The translations under genes were made by a program, and so were the position numbers. From positions 1-44,605 of the forward strand of contig JAEXAH010000011.1 in the NCBI GenBank assembly GCA_023458315.1: a stretch of 44,605 bases of DNA, read 5' to 3'. The notes beneath the pieces were generated by a model. It was given only the letters and a program-made list of their open reading frames with translations, was not told where the DNA came from and ran no database searches. This document shows positions 8,536-17,507 of this stretch, one piece after another. Origin of the DNA: Pseudomonadota bacterium (GTDB lineage Bacteria > Pseudomonadota > Alphaproteobacteria > Rhodospirillales > Magnetospirillaceae). Positions within the stretch are counted from its first letter, which is position 1; each line of letters begins with the position of its first letter.

Positions 8536-9336
8536 ATGACCGTCGAGTGGCTTTCTTTCGGTTCCGACTGGCTGATCCTGGGCGCCGCCGCGTTCTTCGC
8601 GGGCATGGTGGACGCGGTGGTCGGCGGCGGCGGGCTGATCCAGATTCCCGTGCTGCTGTCGCAATTCCCCCAGACCGCCATCCCCACCCTGTTCGGCACC
8701 AACAAGGTGGCCAGCATCGTCGGCACGTCGTCGGCCATGTGGCGCTACGGCCGCGCCGTCACCATTCCGTGGCGCATCGTCGCCCCGGCCACCGCCGCCG
8801 CCCTGGTCGGCGCCTGGATGGGGGCGGCGCTGGTGGCGTGGCTGCCGCGCGACTGGATGCGGCCGCTGGTGCTGGTGCTGATGGTCGCCGCCGCGCTGTA
8901 CACCTTTCACAACAAGGATTTCGGCCACGTGGAAACCCACGCGCCGCGCCCGTCCGATCCGTGGATGGGGGCGCTGGTCGGGCTGGTGATCGGGCTTTAC
9001 GACGGCTTTTTCGGTCCCGGCACCGGCAGTTTCCTGCTATTCGCCTTCGTGCGACTGTTCGGCATGGATTTCCTGCGCGCCACCGCCGGGGCCAAGGTGG
9101 TCAACGTCGCCACCAATTTGTCGGCCATCGGTTTCTTCGCCACCTCGGGGCCGGTGCTGTGGGCGGTGGGGCTGGGCATGGCGGCGTGCAACCTGGCCGG
9201 CGCCCAGGTGGGCACGCGGATGGCGCTGCGCAACGGTTCCGGCTTCATCCGCAAGGTCTTCCTGGTGGTGGTGGTGGTGCTGATCGGCAAGCTGGCGCTG
9301 GATGTGGCGCGGCCCTGGCTGCCCGGTCTGCTATGA
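8536..9336 (+). CDS. TauE/SafE-family (TSUP) membrane permease
   Basis: This encodes a 266-residue polytopic protein with two repeats of about four helices. Family hallmarks are FAGMVDAVVGGGGLIQIPVL near the N-terminus, FGTNKVASIVGTSSA, and the second-repeat GLYDGFFGPGTGSFL. TSUP proteins export or import organosulfur and carboxylate anions (sulfite, sulfoacetate, pyruvate); the substrate here is not deducible. It begins 19 nt after the dctA hairpin and ends 31 nt before dctB, so it may be transcribed with dctBD or by read-through from dctA. Confidence 0.87.
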   Translation: MTVEWLSFGSDWLILGAAAFFAGMVDAVVGGGGLIQIPVLLSQFPQTAIPTLFGTNKVASIVGTSSAMWRYGRAVTIPWRIVAPATAAALVGAWMGAALVAWLPRDWMRPLVLVLMVAAALYTFHNKDFGHVETHAPRPSDPWMGALVGLVIGLYDGFFGPGTGSFLLFAFVRLFGMDFLRATAGAKVVNVATNLSAIGFFATSGPVLWAVGLGMAACNLAGAQVGTRMALRNGSGFIRKVFLVVVVVLIGKLALDVARPWLPGLL

Positions 9337-9367
9337 TGAAATCCCCGTCCCCCCAGGGATGCCCCGG

Positions 9368-11158
9368 ATGCCGCTGCTTCGTCTGATCCGCCGTTTCGGC
9401 GTGCTGTTGCCCGGCGTGGCCGCCCTGGCCCTGCTGGCGGGCATCGTCGGCTTTCGCGCCACCGAGGGCATGGGCCTGGACGAATTGCGCGCCACCGGCA
9501 ACCACCGTCTGGCGCTGTACGCCGCCAGCCTGGAACGGGAAATGGACAAATACGCCTATTTCCCGGCGACGGTGGGGTTGGAGCGCGACGTGGTGCGGCT
9601 GCTGACCGGCGGCGACGTGCCGCGGCAGGCGGTGAACCTGTATCTGGAGCAGTTGAACGGCCGCGCCGGAACCCTGGCCATCTACGTCATGGACATGGCC
9701 GGGCGGGTGGTGGCGGCCAGCAATTGGCGGCGGCACGATTCCTATGTGGGCGAGGATCTGTCCTACCGCCCCTATTTCACCGAGGCCCAGGCCGGACGCG
9801 CGGGCCGCTTCTTCGGCATCGGCACCACGCGCGGCGAGCCGGGCTATTACCTGTCGTCGCCGCTGATGGCGGGCGGCGACCAGGTGGGCGTGGCGGTGGT
9901 CAAGGTCAGCCTGGAGCAACTGGAGCAATCCTGGTCCACGGTCGAGGCGCCGGTTCTGGTGGCCGACGAGAACGGCGTGGTCATCCTGGCCTCGGTGCCG
10001 TCGTGGAAGTTCACCGCGCTGAGGCCGCTGGACGACGGGCTGCGCCGCGACTTCATCCGCACCCTGCAATATAACGGCCGCGAATTGCCGCCGCTGGGGC
10101 TGGTGGCCATGCGCCGCCTGGACCGCGACGCCGAAATGGTCAAGCTGGTGCCGCAACAGCCCGGCGGCGACAGCGTGTTTCCGGTCAGCGGCTGGTTCCT
10201 GGCGCAATCGGAACCGTTGCGCGGCACCCAATGGCGGCTGACCGTGCTGTCGCCGGTCAAGCAAGTGACCAGCATGGCCTGGACCCGCGCCGCCCTGGCC
10301 ACCGTCGCCAGCGCCTTCGTCTGCATCCTGCTGGTGACGTGGAACCTGCGCCGCCGCCATCTGCGCGACCGTCTGCGCGCGCGTGAGGCGTTGCAGCGCG
10401 CCCATGACGAATTGGAACGCAAGGTCGAGGAACGCACCCGCTCGTTGCGCGCCGCCCAGGACGAACTGGTGCACGCCGCCAAGCTGGCGGTGATCGGTCA
10501 ATTGTCGGCCGGACTGGCGCACGAGTTGAACCAGCCGCTGGCGGCGCTGCGCACCCTGTCGGGCAACGCGGTCAAGTTCATGCAGCGCGGCGACCTGGAT
10601 TCCGCCCAGGGCAATCTGGACCGCATCGGCGCCCTGGTGGACGCCATGGGGCAATTGACCAGCCAGTTGAAATCCTTTGCCCGCAAATCCAGCGGCGCCC
10701 CCGGCCCGGTCCAGGTGCGGCGCGCGGTGGACAACGCGCTGTTCCTGCTGGAGCGGCGCCTGCGCGGCGCCAAATCGTGCATCGACGTCGCCGACGACGC
10801 GGTGGCGCTGTGCGACGCCAACCGGCTGGAGCAGGTGCTGGTCAATCTGATCGGCAACGCCCTGGACGCCCTGGACGGCACCGCCGAGCCCCGGCTGGAC
10901 ATCATCGCCCGGCGCGAGGCCGGGCGGGTGACGGTGACGGTGCGCGACAACGGCCCCGGCCTGGCCGACGACGTGCTGCCCCACCTGTTCGAGCCGTTCT
11001 TCACCACCAAGGATTCCGGCGGCGGGCTGGGGCTGGGCCTCGCCATCTCGGCGGGGATCGTGCACGATTTCGGCGGCGGCCTGACCGGCGGCAATGCCGC
11101 CCAGGGCGGCGCCCAATTCACCTTCGACCTTCCCGCCACGCCCGAGGACACGCCATGA
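9368..11158 (+). CDS. dctB: C4-dicarboxylate sensor histidine kinase DctB
   Basis: This encodes a 596-residue membrane sensor kinase. There is a TM segment at about 10-29, then a periplasmic double-Cache-like domain (about 30-300) containing SYRPYF, the dicarboxylate-contact region typical of DctB. A second TM follows near 312-332, then a short coiled coil (about 340-370). The HisKA box is LSAGLAHELNQPLAALR with phospho-acceptor His385. The HATPase has an N-box (LVNLIGNALDAL) and G-boxes (DNGPGLADD, GGGLGLGLAIS). I chose the second of two close ATGs (9359 and 9368) because AGGGA lies 9 nt before it. The stop overlaps the dctD start as ATGA. It should phosphorylate DctD in response to succinate, fumarate or malate; ligand assignment rests on the neighbouring dctA and the motif. 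Confidence 0.92.
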   Translation: MPLLRLIRRFGVLLPGVAALALLAGIVGFRATEGMGLDELRATGNHRLALYAASLEREMDKYAYFPATVGLERDVVRLLTGGDVPRQAVNLYLEQLNGRAGTLAIYVMDMAGRVVAASNWRRHDSYVGEDLSYRPYFTEAQAGRAGRFFGIGTTRGEPGYYLSSPLMAGGDQVGVAVVKVSLEQLEQSWSTVEAPVLVADENGVVILASVPSWKFTALRPLDDGLRRDFIRTLQYNGRELPPLGLVAMRRLDRDAEMVKLVPQQPGGDSVFPVSGWFLAQSEPLRGTQWRLTVLSPVKQVTSMAWTRAALATVASAFVCILLVTWNLRRRHLRDRLRAREALQRAHDELERKVEERTRSLRAAQDELVHAAKLAVIGQLSAGLAHELNQPLAALRTLSGNAVKFMQRGDLDSAQGNLDRIGALVDAMGQLTSQLKSFARKSSGAPGPVQVRRAVDNALFLLERRLRGAKSCIDVADDAVALCDANRLEQVLVNLIGNALDALDGTAEPRLDIIARREAGRVTVTVRDNGPGLADDVLPHLFEPFFTTKDSGGGLGLGLAISAGIVHDFGGGLTGGNAAQGGAQFTFDLPATPEDTP

Positions 11159-12489
11159 CCGCCCCCCTGAAGGCCCTGATCGTCGAGGACGATCCCAACG
11201 TCCGCCTGGGCTGTCAGCAGGCACTGCAACTGGAAGGCATCGCCGCCGAGGCGGTGGACAGCGCGGAAAAGGCCAAGCGGCTGCTGGCCGCCGACTGCCC
11301 CGGCGTGCTGATCACCGACATCCGCCTGCCCGGCGCCGACGGCATGGATTTGCTGCGCCACGCCCAGGAACTGGATGCCGACCTGCCGGTGGTGCTGATG
11401 ACCGGCCATGGCGACGTGTCGCTGGCGGTGCAGGCCATGAAATCCGGCGCCCACGATTTCATCGAGAAGCCGTTTTCCCCCGATTATCTGGTCGAGGTGG
11501 TGCGCCGCGCCCTGGACAAGCGCAAGCTGATCCTGGAAGTGCGCGACCTGCGCGCCCGCTTGCAGGGCCGCGACAATATCGAGGCCCGCATCATCGGCGC
11601 CTCGGCGTCCATGGGGCGGGTGCGGGCGCTGATCGCCGATCTGGCGGGCACCGCCGCCGACGTGCTGATCCACGGCGAAACCGGCACCGGCAAGGAATTG
11701 GTGGCGCGCTGCCTGCACGATGCCGGGCCGCGCCGCAAGGGCAATTTCGTCGCCATCAATTGCGGCGGCCTGCCGGAAAGCCTGTTCGACAGCGAGATTT
11801 TCGGCCACGAGGCCGGGGCCTTCACCGGCGCCGCCAAGCGCCGCATCGGCAAGATCGAGCACGCCAATGGCGGCACCCTGTTCCTGGACGAGATCGAAAG
11901 CATGCCCATGGCCATGCAGATCAAATTCCTGCGGGTGTTGCAGGAACGCAGCCTGGAACGGCTGGGGTCCAACACTCCGGTGCCGGTGGACGTGCGGGTG
12001 GTGGCGGCGACCAAGGTGGACCTGCGCGAGATGGCCGATCGCGGCGCCTTTCGCGCCGATCTGTATTACCGCCTGAACGTCGCCACCATCCTGTTGCCGC
12101 CCCTGCGCGAACGGCGCGAGGACGTGGGCCTGTTGTACGAACACTTCGCATCCCTGGCCGCCGCCCGCCACGGCCGCCCGCTGCCGCCGCCCGACGCGCG
12201 GCGCCTGCACCGCCTGATGGGCTATAACTGGCCGGGCAACGTGCGCGAATTGCGCAACGTCGCCGATCGTTGCGTGCTGGGCATCGAAAGCGGCTTCCCC
12301 CCCTTCGGCAGCCCCGAGCCGCCGGGCGCCCATCCCCTGGCCCAGACGGTCGAGGCGTTCGAGCGGTCGTTGATCGCCGAAGCCCTGCGCCGCAACGGCC
12401 AGTCGCTGGCCCGCGCCGCAGAAGAACTTCAGGTTGCCAAGACCACCCTGCACGACAAAATTAGGAAATACGCCCTAACCACATCCTGA
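11155..12489 (+). CDS. dctD: sigma-54-dependent response regulator DctD
   Basis: This encodes a 444-residue NtrC-family activator. The receiver domain (about 1-120) has phospho-acceptor Asp55 in LITDIRLPG and KP in FIEKPF. The AAA+ domain (about 145-370) has Walker A GETGTGKE, the sigma-54 contact loop GAFTGA, and Walker B GGTLFLDEIES. The C-terminal Fis-type helix-turn-helix is SLARAAEELQVAKTTLHDKI. All elements needed to open a sigma-54 promoter are intact. It is coupled to dctB by ATGA overlap. The likely target is the -24/-12 promoter at 5606 ahead of aspA-dctA. The porin gene starts only 23 nt downstream. Confidence 0.94.
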   Translation: MTAPLKALIVEDDPNVRLGCQQALQLEGIAAEAVDSAEKAKRLLAADCPGVLITDIRLPGADGMDLLRHAQELDADLPVVLMTGHGDVSLAVQAMKSGAHDFIEKPFSPDYLVEVVRRALDKRKLILEVRDLRARLQGRDNIEARIIGASASMGRVRALIADLAGTAADVLIHGETGTGKELVARCLHDAGPRRKGNFVAINCGGLPESLFDSEIFGHEAGAFTGAAKRRIGKIEHANGGTLFLDEIESMPMAMQIKFLRVLQERSLERLGSNTPVPVDVRVVAATKVDLREMADRGAFRADLYYRLNVATILLPPLRERREDVGLLYEHFASLAAARHGRPLPPPDARRLHRLMGYNWPGNVRELRNVADRCVLGIESGFPPFGSPEPPGAHPLAQTVEAFERSLIAEALRRNGQSLARAAEELQVAKTTLHDKIRKYALTTS

Positions 12490-12512
12490 CCTTTCGTGAT
12501 AAGCCTTTTCGC

Positions 12513-13616
12513 ATGACCAGATTGGGGTGGTTCACGATCGCGCTGGCGGCGCAGCTTGTCTGTTCCGCGCCCGGACGGGCGGCGGAACCGGTGGCGTTGC
12601 ACCTGGGCGGCTACAGCAAATGGTGGCTGGTCGGCGCCTGGCAGACCTCGAACAAGGTCGATACCGGCAATCTGGACGTCAAGGGCGACAACGAAATCCA
12701 TTTCCGCGGCCAGACCCGGCTGGACAACGGCCTGGCAATCGGCATCCACGCCGAACTGGAAGGCGGCGGCCACACCGACCAGACCAGCGACGCCATCGAC
12801 AAGGCGTATGTCTGGATCGAAGGCGGCTGGGGCAAGCTGCAACTGGGCAGCGACTACAACGCCGCCTCGCTGCTGCATGTGGCGGCGCCCGAGGCGGCCG
12901 GGCTGTGGAACGGCCCGTCCAACGGCGTGCTGTCCGATACCGTGGTGCCGCGCCCGGCGGCGGTATCCACCATGTTCAGCGGCAACCAGACCGAACTGGA
13001 CCACGACGACAACGCCGAAAAGGTGATGTACTTCACGCCCTCGCTGGGCGGCGTCACCCTGGGCGCGTCCTATACCCCCAGTTCGCAGACCGAGGACGAG
13101 CGCGCCGCCCCGCACGACGCCCGCTTCGCGGCGGTCGGCGCCATGGTGGAACAGCGGCTGGGCGCAATCGGCGTGACGGCGTCGCTGGGCTATGCCCAGG
13201 GCACCCTGGACGCCGCCGGAGCCGCCGTCCACGACACGGTGCGGGCGGTTTCGGCGGGGCTGCAACTGGCCGTCGGACCCCTGACGTTCGGCGGTTCCTA
13301 TGGCGCCGAGGATCACGATTACACCGGCCGCCCCACCACCGACCACAGCGGCCAGTCCTTCGATCTGGGCATCATGCTGACCGACGGACCGCTGGCGGTC
13401 AGCGCCAACCATTACCGGTCGGCGGTGCGCGGCGCCACCGCCCTGCCCGGCGACGACCACGTCACCGCCACCCAGATATCGGCCAAGCGCATGCTGGGGC
13501 CGGGGGTGGCGCTGATGGGCGCGCTGGCCCACATCGCCTATGACGACGAGGCGGCGGCCACCGCCGACAGCCGCGCCGGGTTCTCGGTCATGAGCGGGCT
13601 GGGTCTATGGTTCTGA
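12513..13616 (+). CDS. outer-membrane porin (general Gram-negative type)
   Basis: This encodes a 367-residue protein with a signal peptide ending about residue 23 (CSAPGRAAEP). A run of alternating beta strands with acidic turns follows, and the protein ends in the outer-membrane signature GLGLWF with terminal Phe. The first strand region (LHLGGYSKWWLVGAW) and the loop containing DKAYVWIEGGWGKLQLGSD are typical of alphaproteobacterial porins with a constriction loop. No strong ribosome site is visible before ATG 12513. Position directly after dctD suggests it supplies outer-membrane passage for the same anions. Its last 10 nt overlap the next gene. Confidence 0.87.
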   Translation: MTRLGWFTIALAAQLVCSAPGRAAEPVALHLGGYSKWWLVGAWQTSNKVDTGNLDVKGDNEIHFRGQTRLDNGLAIGIHAELEGGGHTDQTSDAIDKAYVWIEGGWGKLQLGSDYNAASLLHVAAPEAAGLWNGPSNGVLSDTVVPRPAAVSTMFSGNQTELDHDDNAEKVMYFTPSLGGVTLGASYTPSSQTEDERAAPHDARFAAVGAMVEQRLGAIGVTASLGYAQGTLDAAGAAVHDTVRAVSAGLQLAVGPLTFGGSYGAEDHDYTGRPTTDHSGQSFDLGIMLTDGPLAVSANHYRSAVRGATALPGDDHVTATQISAKRMLGPGVALMGALAHIAYDDEAAATADSRAGFSVMSGLGLWF

Positions 13617-15001
13617 TCCGCGCCCTGCTGGTCCTGCTGCTGATCCTGCCGCCGCTGGCGGCGGGCGCGGTCGAGCTGACGCCGTCCGAGCGGCGCTATC
13701 TGGCCGAGCACGGCCCGTTCGATTTCTGCGTCGATCCCGATTGGGCGCCATACGAGGTGATCGACGCCGAAGGCCAGCACGTGGGCATCGCCGCCGATTT
13801 GCTGCGGCTGGCCGCCGAACGCGCCGGGGTGCAGTTGCGGCTGGTGCGCACCGCCACCTGGGACGAGACGCTGGCGGCGGCGCGCGGCGGACGCTGCGAC
13901 ATCCTGAGCTTCCTGAACCAGTCGCCCGCCCGCGACGAATGGCTGCTGTTCACCGACCCGCTGTTCATCGACCGCAACGTCATCGTCGCGCGCGAGGACC
14001 ACCCCCAGGTGCCCGACCTGTCGGCGGTGACGGGGGAAACCCTGGCGCTGCCCAGCGGCACCTCCATCGAGGAACGGGTGCGCCGCGACTTCCCGGCGCT
14101 GACGATCGTCACCGCCAACAGCGAGGCCGAGGTCTTCGCCATGGTGTCGGAACGCCGCGCCGACATGGCCATGCGGTCCCTCAGCGTCGCCGTGCACACC
14201 ATCAAGAAAGGCGGCTGGTTCAACCTGAAGATCGCCGGACAGGTGCCCGGCTACGAAAACCGCCTGCGCATCGGCGTGCGCAAGACCATGCCCATCCTGC
14301 GCGACATCCTGAATCGCGGCGTCGCCACCATCACCCAGGCCGAACGGGACGAAATCGCCAACCGCCACGTTTCCATCACCGTGCAATCGGGCGTGGATTA
14401 CGACCTGATCATCCGCATCGTCATCGCCTTTTCCCTGGTGCTGATCACCAGCCTGATGTGGTCGGCCAAACTGCGCACGGTCAACAAGCGGCTGTTCGCC
14501 CTGGCGCGCACCGACACCCTGACCGGGCTGGCCAACCGCGCCAGCCTGAACGAACGGCTGGCCGACGAATGGAACCGGTTCCAGCGCCACGGACGGCCGT
14601 TGTCGCTGATCCTGCTGGACCTGGATCATTTCAAGACGGTCAACGACGAATTGGGCCATCTGGTCGGCGACAGGGTGCTGTGCGGTTTCGCCGGACTGGC
14701 GCGGACCACCGTGCGGGCCGAGGACATGGCCGGGCGCTGGGGCGGCGAGGAATTCCTGGTGATCTGCCCGGAAACCGATACCGCCCAGGCCCTGATTCTG
14801 GCGGAACGGCTGTGCCAGGCGACGCGCACCCACGATTTCGCCACCGGCCGCACCCACACGGTCAGCGCCGGAATCGCCACCCTGGCGCCCGGCGACAGCC
14901 TGGACAGTCTGATCAGCCGCGCCGACCTGGCGCTGTACGCGGCCAAGGACAGCGGCCGCGACCGCGCCGTCACCGCGGCCACGCAATCGCCGGGCGCCTG
15001 A
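13607..15001 (+). CDS. periplasmic-binding-domain diguanylate cyclase
   Basis: This encodes a 464-residue inner-membrane protein. A signal/TM segment (about 3-21) precedes a solute-binding-protein family 3-like periplasmic domain (about 30-255; DFCVDPDWAPYEVIDAEG). A TM helix follows at about 264-283, then a GGDEF domain (about 300-455). The active site is GGEEF. The inhibitory I-site RAED is present exactly five residues before it, so an active, product-inhibited cyclase is expected. It senses a small periplasmic ligand, probably an amino acid or organic acid, and makes c-di-GMP. The start overlaps the porin stop by 10 nt, so it belongs to the dct gene string. A hairpin follows at 15015. Confidence 0.9.
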   Translation: MVLIRALLVLLLILPPLAAGAVELTPSERRYLAEHGPFDFCVDPDWAPYEVIDAEGQHVGIAADLLRLAAERAGVQLRLVRTATWDETLAAARGGRCDILSFLNQSPARDEWLLFTDPLFIDRNVIVAREDHPQVPDLSAVTGETLALPSGTSIEERVRRDFPALTIVTANSEAEVFAMVSERRADMAMRSLSVAVHTIKKGGWFNLKIAGQVPGYENRLRIGVRKTMPILRDILNRGVATITQAERDEIANRHVSITVQSGVDYDLIIRIVIAFSLVLITSLMWSAKLRTVNKRLFALARTDTLTGLANRASLNERLADEWNRFQRHGRPLSLILLDLDHFKTVNDELGHLVGDRVLCGFAGLARTTVRAEDMAGRWGGEEFLVICPETDTAQALILAERLCQATRTHDFATGRTHTVSAGIATLAPGDSLDSLISRADLALYAAKDSGRDRAVTAATQSPGA

Positions 15002-15014
15002 CCGGTGATGCCCT

Positions 15015-15031
15015 GAATGGGCGCCCCATTC
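15015..15031 (+). terminator. perfect hairpin after the diguanylate cyclase gene
   Basis: GAATGGG (15015-15021), loop CGC, CCCATTC (15025-15031), starting 13 nt after the stop. No U-tract follows, so it may be an inefficient or Rho-assisted terminator separating the dct string from the chemoreceptor gene. Confidence 0.45.
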
Positions 15032-15140
15032 TAATCCCGTGGCTCCCCCACAAACCTTCGTATAGGATCGCTCCCAAATTCAACGACCGGTCGCCACGCA
15101 GCGTCCGGCGGAATCATAGGGCTGTCCTGCGGAGAGAAGT

Positions 15141-16823
15141 ATGGCGTTCAGTTTGCGCAAGATCCCCGTCAACACCCGGCTGACCGCCTATGCCTTGGTG
15201 GCGGCGGCGGTGTCGGCCCTGGCGGTGGGGGTCATCGCGGCCTTGTTCGTGTCCTCGGATTGGCGTGCACGCACCATCGAACAGCACCAGAGCAATCTGG
15301 CGGTGGCCTTGGATACCTTTAACCCCGGCGGCGGCCCGTTCGTGCTGCGCGACGGCCGCCTGTTCGCAGGCGACCGCGACCTGGAGGCCGAGGGCAACGC
15401 CGTCGCCGACCGGCTGAAGCACAATCTGGGCGTGGTGGTGTCGCTGTTCCGCCAGGACACCCGCATCGCCACCACGGTCATCGACAAGGAAGGCAAGCGC
15501 GCCAACGGTTCCAAGTTCACCAAGGGCGCCATCGAGGACATGGTCTATCAGCGCGGCCAACGCTATACCGGCGACGCGGTCGTGGTGGGCATCCCCTATC
15601 TGCTGGCCTATGAACCGCTGAAGGACGCCGACGGCAAGGTGATCGGCGCCCTGGGCGTCGGCATGCCGCTGACCGATTACGAAAAGACCGTCAACGCCCT
15701 GTACCTGCGCATCGCCGCCACGGCCCTGGCGGCCATCGGCATCATCTCGGTCGCGGTGTTCCTGCTGGTGCGCCATGCCCTGACCGCCCTGCGCCGCCTG
15801 TCGGGAACGGTGGCCGCCATGGCCGACGGCACGCTGGACATCCAGGTGGCCGACACCGACCTGCATGACGACATCGGCCGCATCGCCAACGCCGTCGAGA
15901 ATTTGCGGGTGTCGCTGCTGCGCGGCCGCGAGGCCGAAGCCCGTCATCAGGCCGAACAGGACGCCGCCATGGCCAAGCGCCAGCGTCTGGACGACCTGAC
16001 CAACGCCTTCGTGCAGCGTATCGACGGGGTGGTGGCGACGGTGGCGGAATCCGCCCGCCGCATGCGCGGCGAGGCCGAGGGCATGGACGCCATGGCCGGG
16101 CGCACCGTGGCGCGGGTCGCCGAAAGCACCACCGCCATCCAGGCCACCTCGTCCAGCATGGAGGTGGTCGCCGCCGCCGCCGAGGAACTGACCGCCGCCA
16201 TCGCCGCGATCAGCAGCCAGGTCAACACGTCGGCCGCCCATATCGACCGCGCCAAGACCGGCGCCCGCCACACCAGCGAAATGGTGCATGGACTGGCCTC
16301 TGCCGTGGGCAAGATCGGCGACGTCATCAGCCTGATCAACGACATCGCCAGCCAGACCAACCTGCTGGCGCTGAACGCCACCATCGAGGCGGCCCGCGCG
16401 GGCGAGGCGGGCAAGGGCTTCGCCGTGGTCGCGGGCGAGGTCAAGTCGCTGGCCAACCAGACCGCCAAGGCCACCGAGGAAATCCAGCGTCAGATCGCCG
16501 CCGTCCAGACGGAAACCGACAGCACCGTCGGCGCCATCGTCGACATCCTGGGCATGATCGACGAAATCCACACCGCCACCTCGGCCGTGGTGGCCAGCGT
16601 CGAACAGCAGCAGGCCGCCACCCGGGAAATCGTCATGTCCGTGCAGGCGGCATCGGCCGGCATGCAGGATGCCGCGGGCAGCGCCACCGCCATGCACGAG
16701 GACGCGGAAAGCGCCGGACAGGGCGCCACGGCGGTTCTGCACGCCGCCGACAGCCTGTTGGCGCAAAGCGACAGCCTGTCGGGCGAAGTGTCGGAATTCG
16801 TGCGGCAGGTGCGGGCGGGTTGA
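15141..16823 (+). CDS. methyl-accepting chemotaxis protein with single Cache-type sensor
   Basis: This encodes a 560-residue receptor. TM1 is about 15-37. The periplasmic region (about 40-187) has the single-Cache pattern with LLAYEPLKDADGKVIGALGV near its end. TM2 is about 190-211, followed by a HAMP domain (about 212-265) and a signalling coiled coil. The conserved hairpin tip (INDIASQTNLLALNATIEAA, then GKGFAVVAGEVKSLANQT) centres near residue 410. There is no C-terminal pentapeptide for CheR/CheB. The ligand is unknown; Cache_3-like sensors often bind organic acids, and the dct genes lie upstream, but no co-transcription is evident. Confidence 0.92.
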   Translation: MAFSLRKIPVNTRLTAYALVAAAVSALAVGVIAALFVSSDWRARTIEQHQSNLAVALDTFNPGGGPFVLRDGRLFAGDRDLEAEGNAVADRLKHNLGVVVSLFRQDTRIATTVIDKEGKRANGSKFTKGAIEDMVYQRGQRYTGDAVVVGIPYLLAYEPLKDADGKVIGALGVGMPLTDYEKTVNALYLRIAATALAAIGIISVAVFLLVRHALTALRRLSGTVAAMADGTLDIQVADTDLHDDIGRIANAVENLRVSLLRGREAEARHQAEQDAAMAKRQRLDDLTNAFVQRIDGVVATVAESARRMRGEAEGMDAMAGRTVARVAESTTAIQATSSSMEVVAAAAEELTAAIAAISSQVNTSAAHIDRAKTGARHTSEMVHGLASAVGKIGDVISLINDIASQTNLLALNATIEAARAGEAGKGFAVVAGEVKSLANQTAKATEEIQRQIAAVQTETDSTVGAIVDILGMIDEIHTATSAVVASVEQQQAATREIVMSVQAASAGMQDAAGSATAMHEDAESAGQGATAVLHAADSLLAQSDSLSGEVSEFVRQVRAG

Positions 16824-16838
16824 TCCCCGCCGCCCCGA

Positions 16839-17507
16839 TCATCCCGCCGCGTCGCGGCGCGGCGGGAAGATATGGGCCAGTTCCTCCAGCCGGTCCTCGA
16901 TCACATAGGGCACCGCCTGGGCATAGGCGTCCAGCGTCACCAGGGCGTTGACCACCGCGTCGCGCTGGAAGGCGGCGCGCACCCGGTCGGCCATGGAGCG
17001 GTTGACCAGGGCGGCGCCTTCGTAATCGGCCACCAGATCGTCCAGCGACGGCGGGCGGCCGTTGATCAGATCGTCCAGCAGATGCATGGAAAAGGCCCGC
17101 ACCAGCGTTTCCTCCTCGCTGGCGAACGGCAGGTGGAAGCGGGCCATGGGCCGGAAGAATTCCAGCCGCGGACAGCCCGAGGTGGCGCCGATCAGCCCGA
17201 TCAGCGAGGCCAGTCCATGCTGCACCGCCCGTTCCGCCACCACCACGCGCTGGGCCGAGCGCACCATGACCTGGACGCGGGCAAAGGAATCCAGCCCGTC
17301 GAACCCGCCCAGGAACGGCGCCAGCCCGGCGGCGAACGGGCAATGGCGGGCCTGGGGCGGCAACGGGCAATTGCCGCAGCGGTGATATTCCAGACTGGTC
17401 CATGCCTCCTCGGCCCGCTGCTCCAGCCGCATATGGGCGTCGAAGCGCAGATCGAATTTCAGTTCGCGGCCGTCGGCGAACTTGAAGGCATAGGTGAAGG
17501 CGGTCAT
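16839..17507 (-). CDS. conserved protein of unknown function with Cys cluster
   Basis: This encodes a 222-residue soluble protein. The N-terminus is beta-rich (FTYAFKFADGRELKFDLRFD). It is followed by CGNCPLPPQARHC (Cys44, Cys47, Cys56) and a fourth Cys at 112 in TSGCPRLEF, four cysteines that could hold zinc or an iron-sulfur cluster. The rest is helical, with RFHLPFASEEETLVRAF. I associate this pattern with the uncharacterised DUF6901 family, but the accession is recalled with low certainty. It is the last gene of a four-gene signalling operon; its ATG overlaps the stop of the degenerate HD-GYP gene (ATGA). The context suggests an output or partner protein. No enzyme function is claimed. 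Confidence 0.75.
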   Translation of the reverse strand: MTAFTYAFKFADGRELKFDLRFDAHMRLEQRAEEAWTSLEYHRCGNCPLPPQARHCPFAAGLAPFLGGFDGLDSFARVQVMVRSAQRVVVAERAVQHGLASLIGLIGATSGCPRLEFFRPMARFHLPFASEEETLVRAFSMHLLDDLINGRPPSLDDLVADYEGAALVNRSMADRVRAAFQRDAVVNALVTLDAYAQAVPYVIEDRLEELAHIFPPRRDAAG

